In this document: piece by piece, positions 33,812 through 41,903 of the stretch | Layout: each line of letters starts with the position of its first letter | Position numbering within the stretch: the stretch's first letter is position 1 | NCBI GenBank assembly: GCA_945957365.1 | Contig: CAMFKI010000008.1 | Location: 82,699-146,698 of the forward strand | Source: an uncultured Alphaproteobacteria bacterium | Lineage (GTDB): Bacteria > Pseudomonadota > Alphaproteobacteria > Rhizobiales > Aestuariivirgaceae | Direction of reading: 5' to 3' | Length of the DNA: 64,000 bases | The notes under the pieces: model-generated | The model's database searches: none | What the model was told of the DNA's origin: nothing | What the model saw: the letters and a program-made list of their open reading frames with translations, nothing else | Program-made: the position numbers and the translations under genes

Positions 33812-35965
33812 ATGGGTCGGTCGGGCAGGAAGGGTCAGGGAGGTCAGCGCGAGGAGCCGCAGTTGTTCGCCGCCAAGCCTGCCGCAAAGTCGGCCAAGGG
33901 CGGTGCAAGGGGGAAGGTCCGGGTCAAGGACGCTGCCGCCTCGCGTGAGCCGCGCAGCCGCCGCAGGCGCTCCTTCCTGTGGCCCGTCATCCGTTTCGGC
34001 ATCACCCTCGCCATCCTCGGCACACTCGGCCTCGGCACCCTCTTCGGCTACATCTGGATGGGGCTCGACAGCCAGGGCCTGCTGAAGATCCCCGACCGCG
34101 ATCCCGGCATCATGATCCTTGCCAATGACGGATCGGTGCTGGCCGAGCAGGGTTCGTTCAACGGCGACGAGGTGCGCATCGCCGACCTGCCCGATTACGT
34201 GCCCAATGCCTTCATCGCCATCGAGGACCGGCGCTTCCGCAGCCACTACGGTGTCGACCCGATCGGCCTGCTGCGGGCGATGTACACCAATTACCGCTCG
34301 GGCCGCGTGGTGCAGGGCGGCTCGACGCTGACCCAGCAGCTGGCCAAGAACCTGTTCCTGTCGCCCGACCGTACCCTGCAGCGCAAGCTGCAGGAAGTGG
34401 TTCTCGCCCTGTGGCTGGAGAAGCACTACTCGAAGGACGACATCCTGCAGCTTTACCTGAACCGGGTCTATTTCGGCTCGGGCGCCACCGGCATCGAGAA
34501 GGCGGCGCAGGTCTATTTCAAGAAATCCGCCCGTGACCTGACGCTGGCCGAGGCGGCAACGCTGGCGGGCGTCGTCAAGGCGCCGAGCGCCAACAACCCG
34601 ATCTCCGACCCCCAGGCCGCCGCTGATCGCGCCAAGCTTGTGCTGCAGAGCATGGCGGACGCCGGCTTCATCACGCAGGACGAGGCCACCGCCGCGATCG
34701 ACAACCCGGCGGCGGCCAAGACGGACTCCTATCTCTCGGCCAAGAATTTCGTCATCGACTGGATCGGCGAGCAGCTGCCCGAATTCGTCAAGGACTATCA
34801 GCAGTCACTGGTGGTCGAGACGAGCATCGACCCGGCGATCCAGAACAGCGCCGAACTGGCCGTGGCCAAGGAGCTGAGCGAGCAGGGCGCCAAGCTGAAG
34901 GTGTCGCAGGGCGCGATGGTGGTGATGGACGGCTCGGGCGCGGTGCTGGCCATGGTGGGCGGCCGGTCCTACCAGAAGAGCCAGTTCAACCGCGCCACCA
35001 AGGCGCTGCGCCAGCCGGGTTCGGCCTTCAAGCCATTCGTCTATCTCGCCGCCCTCGAGCATGGGCTGACGCCCGACACCATGGTGGTGGACGAGCCGAT
35101 CCGCGTCGGCAACTGGTCGCCCGAGAACTACCGCAAGAAATATCTGGGCCCGGTGGCGCTGGAGACGGCGCTGGCGCTGTCGCTCAACACCATTTCGGTG
35201 AAGCTGGTGCTGCAGGTGGGGCCGGAGGCGGTCATCGCCGTGGCGCACCGGCTGGGCATCACTTCGCCGCTCAGCAACGACGCCTCGATTGCGCTCGGCA
35301 CATCGGTGGTGACGCCGCTCGAGATGACGTCGGCCTTCGTGCCCTTCTCCAACGGCGGCTATCCGGTGACGGCCTATGCGGTGACGCGAATCAAGACGCG
35401 CGACGGCAAGGTGATCTACGAGCGCAACGGCTCCGGCTTCCCGAAGGCGATCACCGACAACGACCTCTTCGGCATGAACCGCATGATGCGGCTCGTCGTC
35501 ACCGATGGCACGGGCACGCGCGCCGCCTTCCCGGGCTTCGACATCGCCGGCAAGACCGGCACCAGCCAGGACTACCGCGATGCCTGGTTCGTCGGCTTCA
35601 CCAGCGAACTGGTGGCCGGCGTGTGGGTGGGGAACGACGACAATTCGCCCACCAACAAGGTGACGGGCGGGCTGATCCCCGCCATGATCTGGCGCGATGT
35701 GATGGAGCCCGCCCATCGCGGCCTGACACCACGGCCACTGCCGGGCACCCCGCAGGTGGCCTTGAGCGCACCGGCCACCGTCAGCGATACGCAATATGCC
35801 CAGGGAGCCGCCGAGGAACCGGCGCCGCCGCCCGAGGTGAACAGCGGCGGCGGCTTCTTCGCGCGGCTGTTTGGCGGCCTCACCCGCAGCACCGGCCAGG
35901 ACCCCGGCAGGAAGCGCACCACGGCGCACGACCGCGCGCTGCGCGACAAGCTGGACGAGCCTTAG
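33812..35965 (+). CDS. Class A penicillin-binding protein 1A-type (transglycosylase/transpeptidase)
   Basis: Bifunctional peptidoglycan synthase of about 717 aa. It has a basic cytoplasmic N-terminus (about residues 1-50, Arg/Lys-rich), one membrane anchor (about 53-76), a GT51 glycosyltransferase domain (catalytic Glu in AIEDRRFRSHYGVD, then GGSTLTQQLAKN) and a transpeptidase domain with SxxK in GSAFKPF, SxN in SLNTIS and KTG in GKTGTSQDYRDAWFVGF. A proline-rich tail with RLFGGL follows. ATG 33812 has GGGGGAG just upstream; a GTG one codon earlier also fits. It stands alone, convergent with the YgjP-like gene. Confidence 0.94.
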   Translation: MGRSGRKGQGGQREEPQLFAAKPAAKSAKGGARGKVRVKDAAASREPRSRRRRSFLWPVIRFGITLAILGTLGLGTLFGYIWMGLDSQGLLKIPDRDPGIMILANDGSVLAEQGSFNGDEVRIADLPDYVPNAFIAIEDRRFRSHYGVDPIGLLRAMYTNYRSGRVVQGGSTLTQQLAKNLFLSPDRTLQRKLQEVVLALWLEKHYSKDDILQLYLNRVYFGSGATGIEKAAQVYFKKSARDLTLAEAATLAGVVKAPSANNPISDPQAAADRAKLVLQSMADAGFITQDEATAAIDNPAAAKTDSYLSAKNFVIDWIGEQLPEFVKDYQQSLVVETSIDPAIQNSAELAVAKELSEQGAKLKVSQGAMVVMDGSGAVLAMVGGRSYQKSQFNRATKALRQPGSAFKPFVYLAALEHGLTPDTMVVDEPIRVGNWSPENYRKKYLGPVALETALALSLNTISVKLVLQVGPEAVIAVAHRLGITSPLSNDASIALGTSVVTPLEMTSAFVPFSNGGYPVTAYAVTRIKTRDGKVIYERNGSGFPKAITDNDLFGMNRMMRLVVTDGTGTRAAFPGFDIAGKTGTSQDYRDAWFVGFTSELVAGVWVGNDDNSPTNKVTGGLIPAMIWRDVMEPAHRGLTPRPLPGTPQVALSAPATVSDTQYAQGAAEEPAPPPEVNSGGGFFARLFGGLTRSTGQDPGRKRTTAHDRALRDKLDEP

Positions 35966-36018
35966 GGTTTGCGCCTGCCGTTCTCGTCAGCTGAAGAGAC
36001 GCATCGGGCCGGGTCCGC

Positions 36019-36768
36019 CTACACCACCACGCGATGCACGTCCTGGCCGTGGAGGCGCAGCCAGTTCTTGGCGCGGGCGGCATTGGGGCAGTGGGTGAGG
36101 ACGAGGCGCCAGAAGCGCGGGCTATGGTCGAGATGGCGGAGATGCGCCACTTCGTGGGCTGCGACATAGTCGAGCACATAGTCTGGCGCCAGGATGAGGC
36201 GCCAGGAATAGGAGAGGTCGCCGCTTGCCGAGCACGAGCCCCAGCGACTGCGCTGGTCCCGGATGGTGATGCGGCGGAACTTCACACCCATCAGGCTTGC
36301 ATATTTCACCGTCGCCCGCGTGAGATCAGCACGCGCCTCCGCCTTGAGGAAGTCGAGCACGCGGCGCGGCAGATGGGCAAGCTCGCCCGGAACGTTGATG
36401 TAGTAGCGGTCGCGGTCGGCGGTGACGATGCCGCGGCGGCCGGCCACGTGGCGGATGTCGTGCTCGATGCCGCGCAGTGGCAGCGCACTGCCGTCGGCGA
36501 GATGAATGAGGCCGCCACGCGCCCGCACACGCTCCTCGATCCAGCTGCGCGAGCGTTCGGTGAATTCGAGGGCCCTTGCACGCGATACGCCGCGCGGCAC
36601 CGTCACCAGCACACCCGTGCCGGTCGCGTTCAGACGGAGGACGAGGCGGCGGGCCTGAGCATGGCGGCGGAAGGTGACATCCAGCACCTCGTCGCCGACG
36701 AGCAGCCGGCTCGGCTCAAGCGGTCTTGGACCGACCGTTCGCTGCAGGCTTCTGAGAAGACCGATCAT
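36019..36768 (-). CDS. YgjP-like (DUF45/M48-type) zinc metallopeptidase
   Basis: A 249-aa protein of the YgjP/SprT-like group. Zinc motif AAHEVAHLRHLDHSPRFW (HExxH plus a downstream His) lies near residues 205-222, after the characteristic RDQRSRWGSCSASGDLSYSWRL. The N-terminal half is beta-rich and basic. Its physiological role is not established. The first 53 nt overlap, in another frame, the end of phaZ; no later ATG or GTG precedes the conserved VTFRRHAQARRLVLR except a GTG inside it, so the overlap looks genuine. Confidence 0.85.
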   Translation of the reverse strand: MIGLLRSLQRTVGPRPLEPSRLLVGDEVLDVTFRRHAQARRLVLRLNATGTGVLVTVPRGVSRARALEFTERSRSWIEERVRARGGLIHLADGSALPLRGIEHDIRHVAGRRGIVTADRDRYYINVPGELAHLPRRVLDFLKAEARADLTRATVKYASLMGVKFRRITIRDQRSRWGSCSASGDLSYSWRLILAPDYVLDYVAAHEVAHLRHLDHSPRFWRLVLTHCPNAARAKNWLRLHGQDVHRVVV

Positions 36769-37990
36769 CAGCGTTCTTATTCACGAACTCGACGATTCGC
36801 GGAACGATTTCCTTGCGGAACCGCGAGCCATTGAACACGCCATAATGCCCCACACCCGGTTGCAGGTGGTGGAGCTTCTTCTCGGGCGCGAGATTGCTGC
36901 ACAGGTCCTGCGCGGCCTGGGTCTGGCCGACGCCCGAAATGTCGTCGCGTTCGCCTTCGATGGTCATCAGCGCGGTGCGCGTGATCAGCGACGGGTCGAC
37001 GCGTGAATTGCGGTGGGTGAGCGTACCCTTGGGAAGGTCGTGGTTGACGAAGACCTTCTCCACCGTCTGCAGGTAGAACTCGGCGGTGAGGTCCATCACC
37101 GACATGTATTCATCGTAGAAGTCGCGGTGCTTTTCGGCCGAGTCGCCATCGCCGTCGACAAGGTGCCAGAACAGGTCGCGGTGGGCATCGAGATGGCGGT
37201 CCAGGTTCATGGTCATGAAGCCGCCGAGCTGCAGGAAGCCCGGATAGACGTCGCGCATCATGCCGGCATGAGGTGCCGGCACCTTCATGATCACGTTCTT
37301 GCGGAACCAGTCCACGCCCTTCTCCTGGGCGAGGTTGTTGACCGCGGTGGGGTTGCGCCTCGTGTCGATGGGGCCGCCCATGAGGATCATGGTCTTCGGC
37401 GCCGCCGGGTCCTTCGCGGCATTCATCAGCGCCACCGCCGCCATCACCGGCACGGAGGGCTGGCACACCGCCATGACGCTGGTGTCGGGGCCGAGGAAGC
37501 GCAGGAATTCGGTGACGTAGTCCACGTAGTCGTCGAGGTCGAAGGCGCCCTGCGACATGGGTACGCCACGGGCATCGACCCAGTCCGTGATATAGGTGTC
37601 ATAATGCGGGAGCATCGATTCCACCGTGCCACGCAGCAGCGTCGCATAGTGGCCCGACATGGGGGCGACGATCAGCAGCTTGTGCTGCTTCTTCGGTGTC
37701 TCCCACTGCTTCTCGAAGTTGAGCAGAGTGCAGAAGGGCTTGGTGAGGACGTTGCGTTCCTCCACCGCGACGATCTCGTCATCGATGATGACGTCGTGGA
37801 TCTCGAAGGGCGGCTTGCCGTAGCGGCGGGTGGTGCGTTCGAAGAGTTCGAGCGAGGCGGCGAGAGAACGGCCGAACTGAGTTTCGGAGAGGGGATTGGC
37901 GGGGCTTCGCCAGAAGTTCAAGCCCGCATCGGCAGCTGCACGCCAAGGTGCAAGGGCCGCATGGTTCATCTCGTAAAGATAATACAGCAC
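36716..37990 (-). CDS. phaZ: Intracellular polyhydroxyalkanoate depolymerase PhaZ
   Basis: Mobilises stored poly-3-hydroxybutyrate inside the cell. The 424-aa product matches the Cys-type PhaZ family: MLYYLYEMNHAALAPWR start, LLIVAPMSGHYATLLRGTV, DWVDARGVP, the nucleophile CQPSVPVMAA (lipase-box-like with Cys), MGGPIDTRRNPT, and the C-terminal TIEGERDDISGVGQT and GVGHYGVFNGSRFRKEI (Asp and His of the triad). The start is GTG 37990 with GAGGGG about ten bases upstream. The last 53 nt overlap the metallopeptidase gene, so the two are probably co-expressed. Confidence 0.93.
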   Translation of the reverse strand: MLYYLYEMNHAALAPWRAAADAGLNFWRSPANPLSETQFGRSLAASLELFERTTRRYGKPPFEIHDVIIDDEIVAVEERNVLTKPFCTLLNFEKQWETPKKQHKLLIVAPMSGHYATLLRGTVESMLPHYDTYITDWVDARGVPMSQGAFDLDDYVDYVTEFLRFLGPDTSVMAVCQPSVPVMAAVALMNAAKDPAAPKTMILMGGPIDTRRNPTAVNNLAQEKGVDWFRKNVIMKVPAPHAGMMRDVYPGFLQLGGFMTMNLDRHLDAHRDLFWHLVDGDGDSAEKHRDFYDEYMSVMDLTAEFYLQTVEKVFVNHDLPKGTLTHRNSRVDPSLITRTALMTIEGERDDISGVGQTQAAQDLCSNLAPEKKLHHLQPGVGHYGVFNGSRFRKEIVPRIVEFVNKNADDRSSQKPAANGRSKTA

Positions 37991-38064
37991 AACCGGGAGA
38001 CCCCTCGTTAACGCTCGACGGTAGCAATTCTGCCGAATCGGAGCAACCCGTCAATTGGTAGACT

Positions 38065-38673
38065 TTAGGGGGAAGTCCTAAGTGTTTCCTTCAGTTCCGC
38101 CGCGAGTTTGGCGGCATCCGTGGTGTAGGCCATGTGGGTGACGAAGCGTCCGTCCGGCCCCATCAGGTAGATGATGCTGGAATGGTCCATCAGGTAATCC
38201 GTGCCAGAACCGCTTGTCGCCGCCTTGGCGTAGTAGACGCGATAGGCCTTGGCGATGGCTGCCACTTCCTCCGCCGTGCCGGTGAGGCCGATGAGGCGCG
38301 GGCCAAAATTGCCGACATAGGCCTTCAGCACCGCGGGCGTGTCGCGCGCCGGGTCGATCGACACGAAGATGGGCTGGATGCGGCTGGCCTCGGGACCCAT
38401 CTGGTCAAGTGCGGCCGTCATCACCTGCAACTCGGTGGGGCAGACGTCGGGACAATAGGTGTAGCCGAAGAACACCAGCATGTACTTGCCGAGGAAGTCC
38501 TTCTCGGTCACCCGCTTGCCATCCTGGTCGACCATCGAGAAGGGGCCACCGACGAGGGCCACCCCGGAACCGGACGGCCGGTGGTCGGCGCTCCCGAGAA
38601 ACGCGTAACCGCCCAGCCCTGCGGCGATGAGCAGGACGATGGCAGCGAGGATGAGGATCGGCCGGCGCGGCAT
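38065..38673 (-). CDS. SCO1/SenC-family copper/redox protein
   Basis: Membrane-anchored thioredoxin-fold protein that inserts Cu(A) into cytochrome c oxidase or senses redox state. The product is 202 aa from ATG 38673, which has GAAAGAA upstream; an in-frame ATG at 38703 is possible. One membrane anchor (about residues 6-25), then the copper site FFGYTYCPDVCPTELQ (CxxxC) and the distal ligand His in MDHSSIIYLMGPDG. It is divergent from regB, as senC is from regB in purple bacteria, which ties it to redox control of respiration. Confidence 0.93.
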   Translation of the reverse strand: MPRRPILILAAIVLLIAAGLGGYAFLGSADHRPSGSGVALVGGPFSMVDQDGKRVTEKDFLGKYMLVFFGYTYCPDVCPTELQVMTAALDQMGPEASRIQPIFVSIDPARDTPAVLKAYVGNFGPRLIGLTGTAEEVAAIAKAYRVYYAKAATSGSGTDYLMDHSSIIYLMGPDGRFVTHMAYTTDAAKLAAELKETLRTSP

Positions 38674-38751
38674 CGGTGTTCTTTCTTCAATCGCCTTGCA
38701 CATATGTCTAGACTGGGCCGAACGCAACGGTCACCCAGCCTCCGGGAGCGC

Positions 38752-40098
38752 ATGCCACAGGACGTCCTGATCGACACCAAGCCGACGAGCGGCACCGAAA
38801 TCGGCATGCTGCGCCTGCGCACACTGGTGCGCCTGCGCTGGCTGGCCATCGTCGGACAGGCGGGAGCGGTGCTGGGCGTTCATATCGTCCTCGGCTTTCC
38901 GCTGCCGCTGGGTTTCTGCCTCGCGGCGATCGCGCTCAGTGCCTGGCTCAACATCTTCCTCACCATCCGCTGGCGCAAGAGCGTCAGGCTGCATGAGCGC
39001 TACGCCGGACTGCTGCTGGTCTACGACGTGCTGCAGCTCGCCGTGCTGCTCTATCTCACCGGCGGGCTCGAGAACCCCTTCTCCTTCCTGTTCCTCGTGC
39101 CGGTGACGATCTCGGCCACGTCGCTCCCCAACCGCTGGACGCTGTGGCTCGGCCTGATGGCCTTTGCCTGCGCGACATTGCTCGCCTTCCGGCACTTTCC
39201 GCTGCCCTGGCTGCCCGGAGAGCACTTCGAGCTTCCCGACATCTACATCGGCGGCATGTGGGCGGCCATCGTGTGCGGCGTGGTGTTCTCTGCCATCTAT
39301 GCGCGGCGTATCGCGGACGAGGCGCGGCAGATGTCGGCCGCACTTTCGGCCACCGAAATGGTGCTGGCGCGTGAGCAGCGGCTCTCCGCCCTCGACGGCA
39401 TGGCAGCGGCGGCGGCCCATGAGCTGGGCACCCCGCTCGCCACCATCGCGCTGGTCGCCAAGGAACTGAAGCGCGAGATGCCGGCGGATGCTCCGCACAC
39501 GGAGGACATCGATCTCCTCATCAGCCAGACGGCGCGCTGCCGCGAAATCCTCGCCAGGCTGTCGAGCCGCGAGGCGCAGACCGACGAAATGTACCAGCGC
39601 ACGGCGATCCTGCCGATGATCGAGGATCTGGTGGCGCCGCTGCGCGGCCCCGACGCGGTGATTGCGGTGACGAGCTCGGCCGATCTCGACGACAAGGCGC
39701 TGGGCAGCGAGCCGGTGTTCCGGCGCAACCCTGCCATAACCTACGGACTTGGCAATCTGCTCGAAAACGCCGTGGATTTCGCCGAAAGCCGCGTCGAGGT
39801 CGACGCGCGCTGGACCCCGGCGCAGGTGTCGATCTCGGTGCGCGACGATGGCCCGGGCTTCCACGAGAACATCTTCGACCGGCTGGGCGATCCCTTCGTC
39901 ACCACCAGGCCCGGTTACGGCGAGGACAGCGGGGAGCCGGGCCGCCACGAGGGCATGGGGCTTGGCTTCTTCATCGCCAAGACGCTGCTGGAACGCTCCG
40001 GCGCCACGGTTTCCCTCGCCAACCGGCCGGCACCGGAACACGGTGCGGTAGTACACGTGGTCTGGCCGCGGAGCCTGGTTGATCTCGGGCGCGCCTGA
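38752..40098 (+). CDS. regB: Redox-sensing histidine kinase RegB/ActS/PrrB
   Basis: A 448-aa sensor kinase of the RegB family, which controls respiration, carbon and nitrogen fixation genes by redox. It has about six membrane segments (about residues 25-180) with the family's quinone-binding heptad GGLENPF between two of them, the H-box AAAAHELGTPLATIALV, the redox-active Cys region (ISQTARCREILARL, equivalent to Cys265 of Rhodobacter RegB), the N-box NLLENAVDFA and the G-box GMGLGFFIAKTLLERSGA. ATG 38752 follows CCGGGAG; an ATG at 38704 would also be in frame. regA follows after about 100 bp. Confidence 0.93.
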   Translation: MPQDVLIDTKPTSGTEIGMLRLRTLVRLRWLAIVGQAGAVLGVHIVLGFPLPLGFCLAAIALSAWLNIFLTIRWRKSVRLHERYAGLLLVYDVLQLAVLLYLTGGLENPFSFLFLVPVTISATSLPNRWTLWLGLMAFACATLLAFRHFPLPWLPGEHFELPDIYIGGMWAAIVCGVVFSAIYARRIADEARQMSAALSATEMVLAREQRLSALDGMAAAAAHELGTPLATIALVAKELKREMPADAPHTEDIDLLISQTARCREILARLSSREAQTDEMYQRTAILPMIEDLVAPLRGPDAVIAVTSSADLDDKALGSEPVFRRNPAITYGLGNLLENAVDFAESRVEVDARWTPAQVSISVRDDGPGFHENIFDRLGDPFVTTRPGYGEDSGEPGRHEGMGLGFFIAKTLLERSGATVSLANRPAPEHGAVVHVVWPRSLVDLGRA

Positions 40099-40201
40099 CA
40101 GCGTATCGGGAAGTGTTTGAACCGGTGCCCTCAAGACGCTAGAGAGCCCCCGAGCATTCCGTGTAACAGTAGTCCGAGTAACCAGAACTGGCCGCGCCTG
40201 A

Positions 40202-40747
40202 ATGAGCACCACCCAGATACCCGCCGAGAAGACCCTGCTGCTCGTCGATGACGACCATCCGTTCCTGACGCGTCTGGCCCGGGCGATGGAAGCCCGCGGC
40301 TTCGAGGTGCTGATGGCGGAGTCGGTGGCGGAAGGCGTGGCGCATGTGAAGCGTTCGGCGCCGTCCTTCGCGGTGGTCGACCTCAGGCTTGCCGACGGCA
40401 ATGGCCTCGACGTGATCGAAGCACTGCATCAGGCCAGGCCAGAGGCCCGCGCCGTGGTGCTGACGGGCTATGGCAACATCGCCACGGCGGTCACCGCGGT
40501 GAAACTGGGCGCCATCGACTATCTGGCGAAGCCTGCCGATGCCGATGCCGTGTATGGCGCGCTGGTGGGCGACACCGACACGCGCGCTGCCCTGCCCGAC
40601 AATCCGATGTCGGCGGACCGGGTGCGCTGGGAACATATCCAGCGCGTCTATGAATTATGCAACCGCAACGTCTCGGAGACGGCGCGGCGCCTCAACATGC
40701 ACCGCCGCACCTTGCAGCGCATCCTCGCCAAGCGCGCGCCCAAATAG
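40202..40747 (+). CDS. regA: Response regulator RegA/ActR/PrrA
   Basis: A 181-aa two-domain regulator: receiver (acidic pair LLLVDDDHPF, phosphoacceptor Asp in AVVDLRLADGNGLDV, Thr/Ala switch VVLTGYGNIATAV, Lys in YLAKPA) and a short Fis-type DNA-binding domain at the C-terminus (NVSETARRLNMHRRTLQRILAKR), which is almost invariant in this family. It lies directly downstream of its kinase. The intervening 103 bp contains no gene. Confidence 0.95.
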   Translation: MSTTQIPAEKTLLLVDDDHPFLTRLARAMEARGFEVLMAESVAEGVAHVKRSAPSFAVVDLRLADGNGLDVIEALHQARPEARAVVLTGYGNIATAVTAVKLGAIDYLAKPADADAVYGALVGDTDTRAALPDNPMSADRVRWEHIQRVYELCNRNVSETARRLNMHRRTLQRILAKRAPK

Positions 40748-40763
40748 GCTTTCGCCTTACTGG

Positions 40764-41225
40764 TCAGAAATTCTCCGCCAGCGGGTCGTAGAGGCCATGC
40801 AGGCGGAGCGCGGCGGCACGCGCGAAGGCCAGCGTCACCGCCTTGCGGCGCGCGGCGTGAAGGTTCGATGCCGGCGTGTGGCGCGCGATGTCCGCCCCCC
40901 AGCCATCAGCGATGATGAGACCCGCGTCGGCCGGCATGAGGGCCGGTTCCATCGCGGTCGGGATGGCGAAGAACAGGCGGTCGCACCAGTCGCGGTATTC
41001 CGGCCATTTCGAATCGCTGCGGAAGTCCTCGGGCGAGGACTTGATCTCGACGATCCAGATCTCGCCGCTGTCGGCGATGGCCATCAGGTCGGCGCGCCGG
41101 CCCGAGGCCAGGGTGAATTCCGGCAGGACCGCGAAATTCGCCGCGCGCAGCAGCCGTGACACGCCGCGCTGGATCATCAGCGCGGTGTCGGACTGCCGTC
41201 CATCGGGCCTCAGTTCAAGGCGCAT
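40764..41225 (-). CDS. MmcB-like DNA-repair protein (PD-(D/E)xK-like)
   Basis: A 153-aa protein matching the MmcB-type family of alphaproteobacteria, linked to mitomycin C resistance and the SOS response in Caulobacter. Visible: RRADLMAIADSGEIWIVEIKSSPEDF, in which the spaced Asp and E-x-K resemble a PD-(D/E)xK nuclease core, then KWPEYRDWCDRLFFAI. I found no clear alphaproteobacterial LexA box (GTTC-N7-GTTC) in the short upstream region. Convergent with regA. Confidence 0.82.
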   Translation of the reverse strand: MRLELRPDGRQSDTALMIQRGVSRLLRAANFAVLPEFTLASGRRADLMAIADSGEIWIVEIKSSPEDFRSDSKWPEYRDWCDRLFFAIPTAMEPALMPADAGLIIADGWGADIARHTPASNLHAARRKAVTLAFARAAALRLHGLYDPLAENF

Positions 41226-41321
41226 CGAATGCCTCTTGTGGGGTTTGCCGCCCTCCTCCTAATCTCTGCGCCACGAACGTCAATCCGGTCAACGCCACTT
41301 AGGGTCAGGTCTGGTCACCAC

Positions 41322-41903
41322 ATGCTGAGCGCCCTTCTGGGTTTGAGCCGGCTCATCGATGCCGTGACGGCCTTCATCGGCCGCCAGCTGCGCTGGCTGA
41401 TCCTCGCCACGGTGCTGATCTCGGCCGGCAATGCCATCCTGCGCAAGGCCTTCGACATCAGCTCCAATGCCTGGCTCGAACTGCAGTGGCTGCTGTTCGG
41501 CGCGGTGTTCATGCTGGCCGCCGCCTACACGCTGCAGAAAAACGCCCATGTGCGCATCGACGTGGTGTCGAGCCGGCTCAGCAAGCACAGCCGCGACGTG
41601 ATCGACCTCTTGGGCCATCTGTTCATCCTGGTGCCCTTCGCGCTGCTGACGGCGTGGCTCGCCTGGCCGTTCTTCCTCGACAGCTTCCGCTCCGGCGAGG
41701 TGTCGAGCAATGCCGGCGGCCTGCCGGTGTGGCCGGCCAAGTTCCTGATCTTCGCCGGCATGGCGCTGCTGCTGCTGCAGGCCCTTTCAGAGATCATCAA
41801 GCGCGCCGCAGTGCTCGCCGGTGTGATCGCCGATCCGGTGCCGCAGCCGGTGCATGGCCACGAGCCGTCCGATACCTCGATCAGCGGGGGCCACGTCGAG
41901 TGA
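41322..41903 (+). CDS. TRAP transporter small permease (DctQ/TakQ type)
   Basis: A 193-aa four-helix DctQ-family membrane subunit. Marks: the WLELQWLLFGAVFMLAAAYTLQ segment and KNAHVRIDVVSSRLSKHSRDVIDLLGH. ATG 41322 begins MLSALLGLSRLID; an upstream in-frame start at 41229 has no family similarity. Its TGA overlaps the GTG start of the large permease (GTGA), so the two subunits are coupled. Confidence 0.92.
   Translation: MLSALLGLSRLIDAVTAFIGRQLRWLILATVLISAGNAILRKAFDISSNAWLELQWLLFGAVFMLAAAYTLQKNAHVRIDVVSSRLSKHSRDVIDLLGHLFILVPFALLTAWLAWPFFLDSFRSGEVSSNAGGLPVWPAKFLIFAGMALLLLQALSEIIKRAAVLAGVIADPVPQPVHGHEPSDTSISGGHVE

Noticed and set aside
38704..38751. Upstream ATG start for regB at 38704
   Set aside because: Adds 16 residues without family similarity and lacks a ribosome site; it overlaps the divergent sco promoter zone. 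Not excluded.
38731..40401. 556-codon minus-strand frame opposite regB
   Set aside because: regB is fully supported by motifs; the antisense frame has none.
41226..41321. Possible LexA box upstream of the MmcB-like gene
   Set aside because: A GAAC/GTTC half-site occurs, but no second half-site at 7-base spacing.
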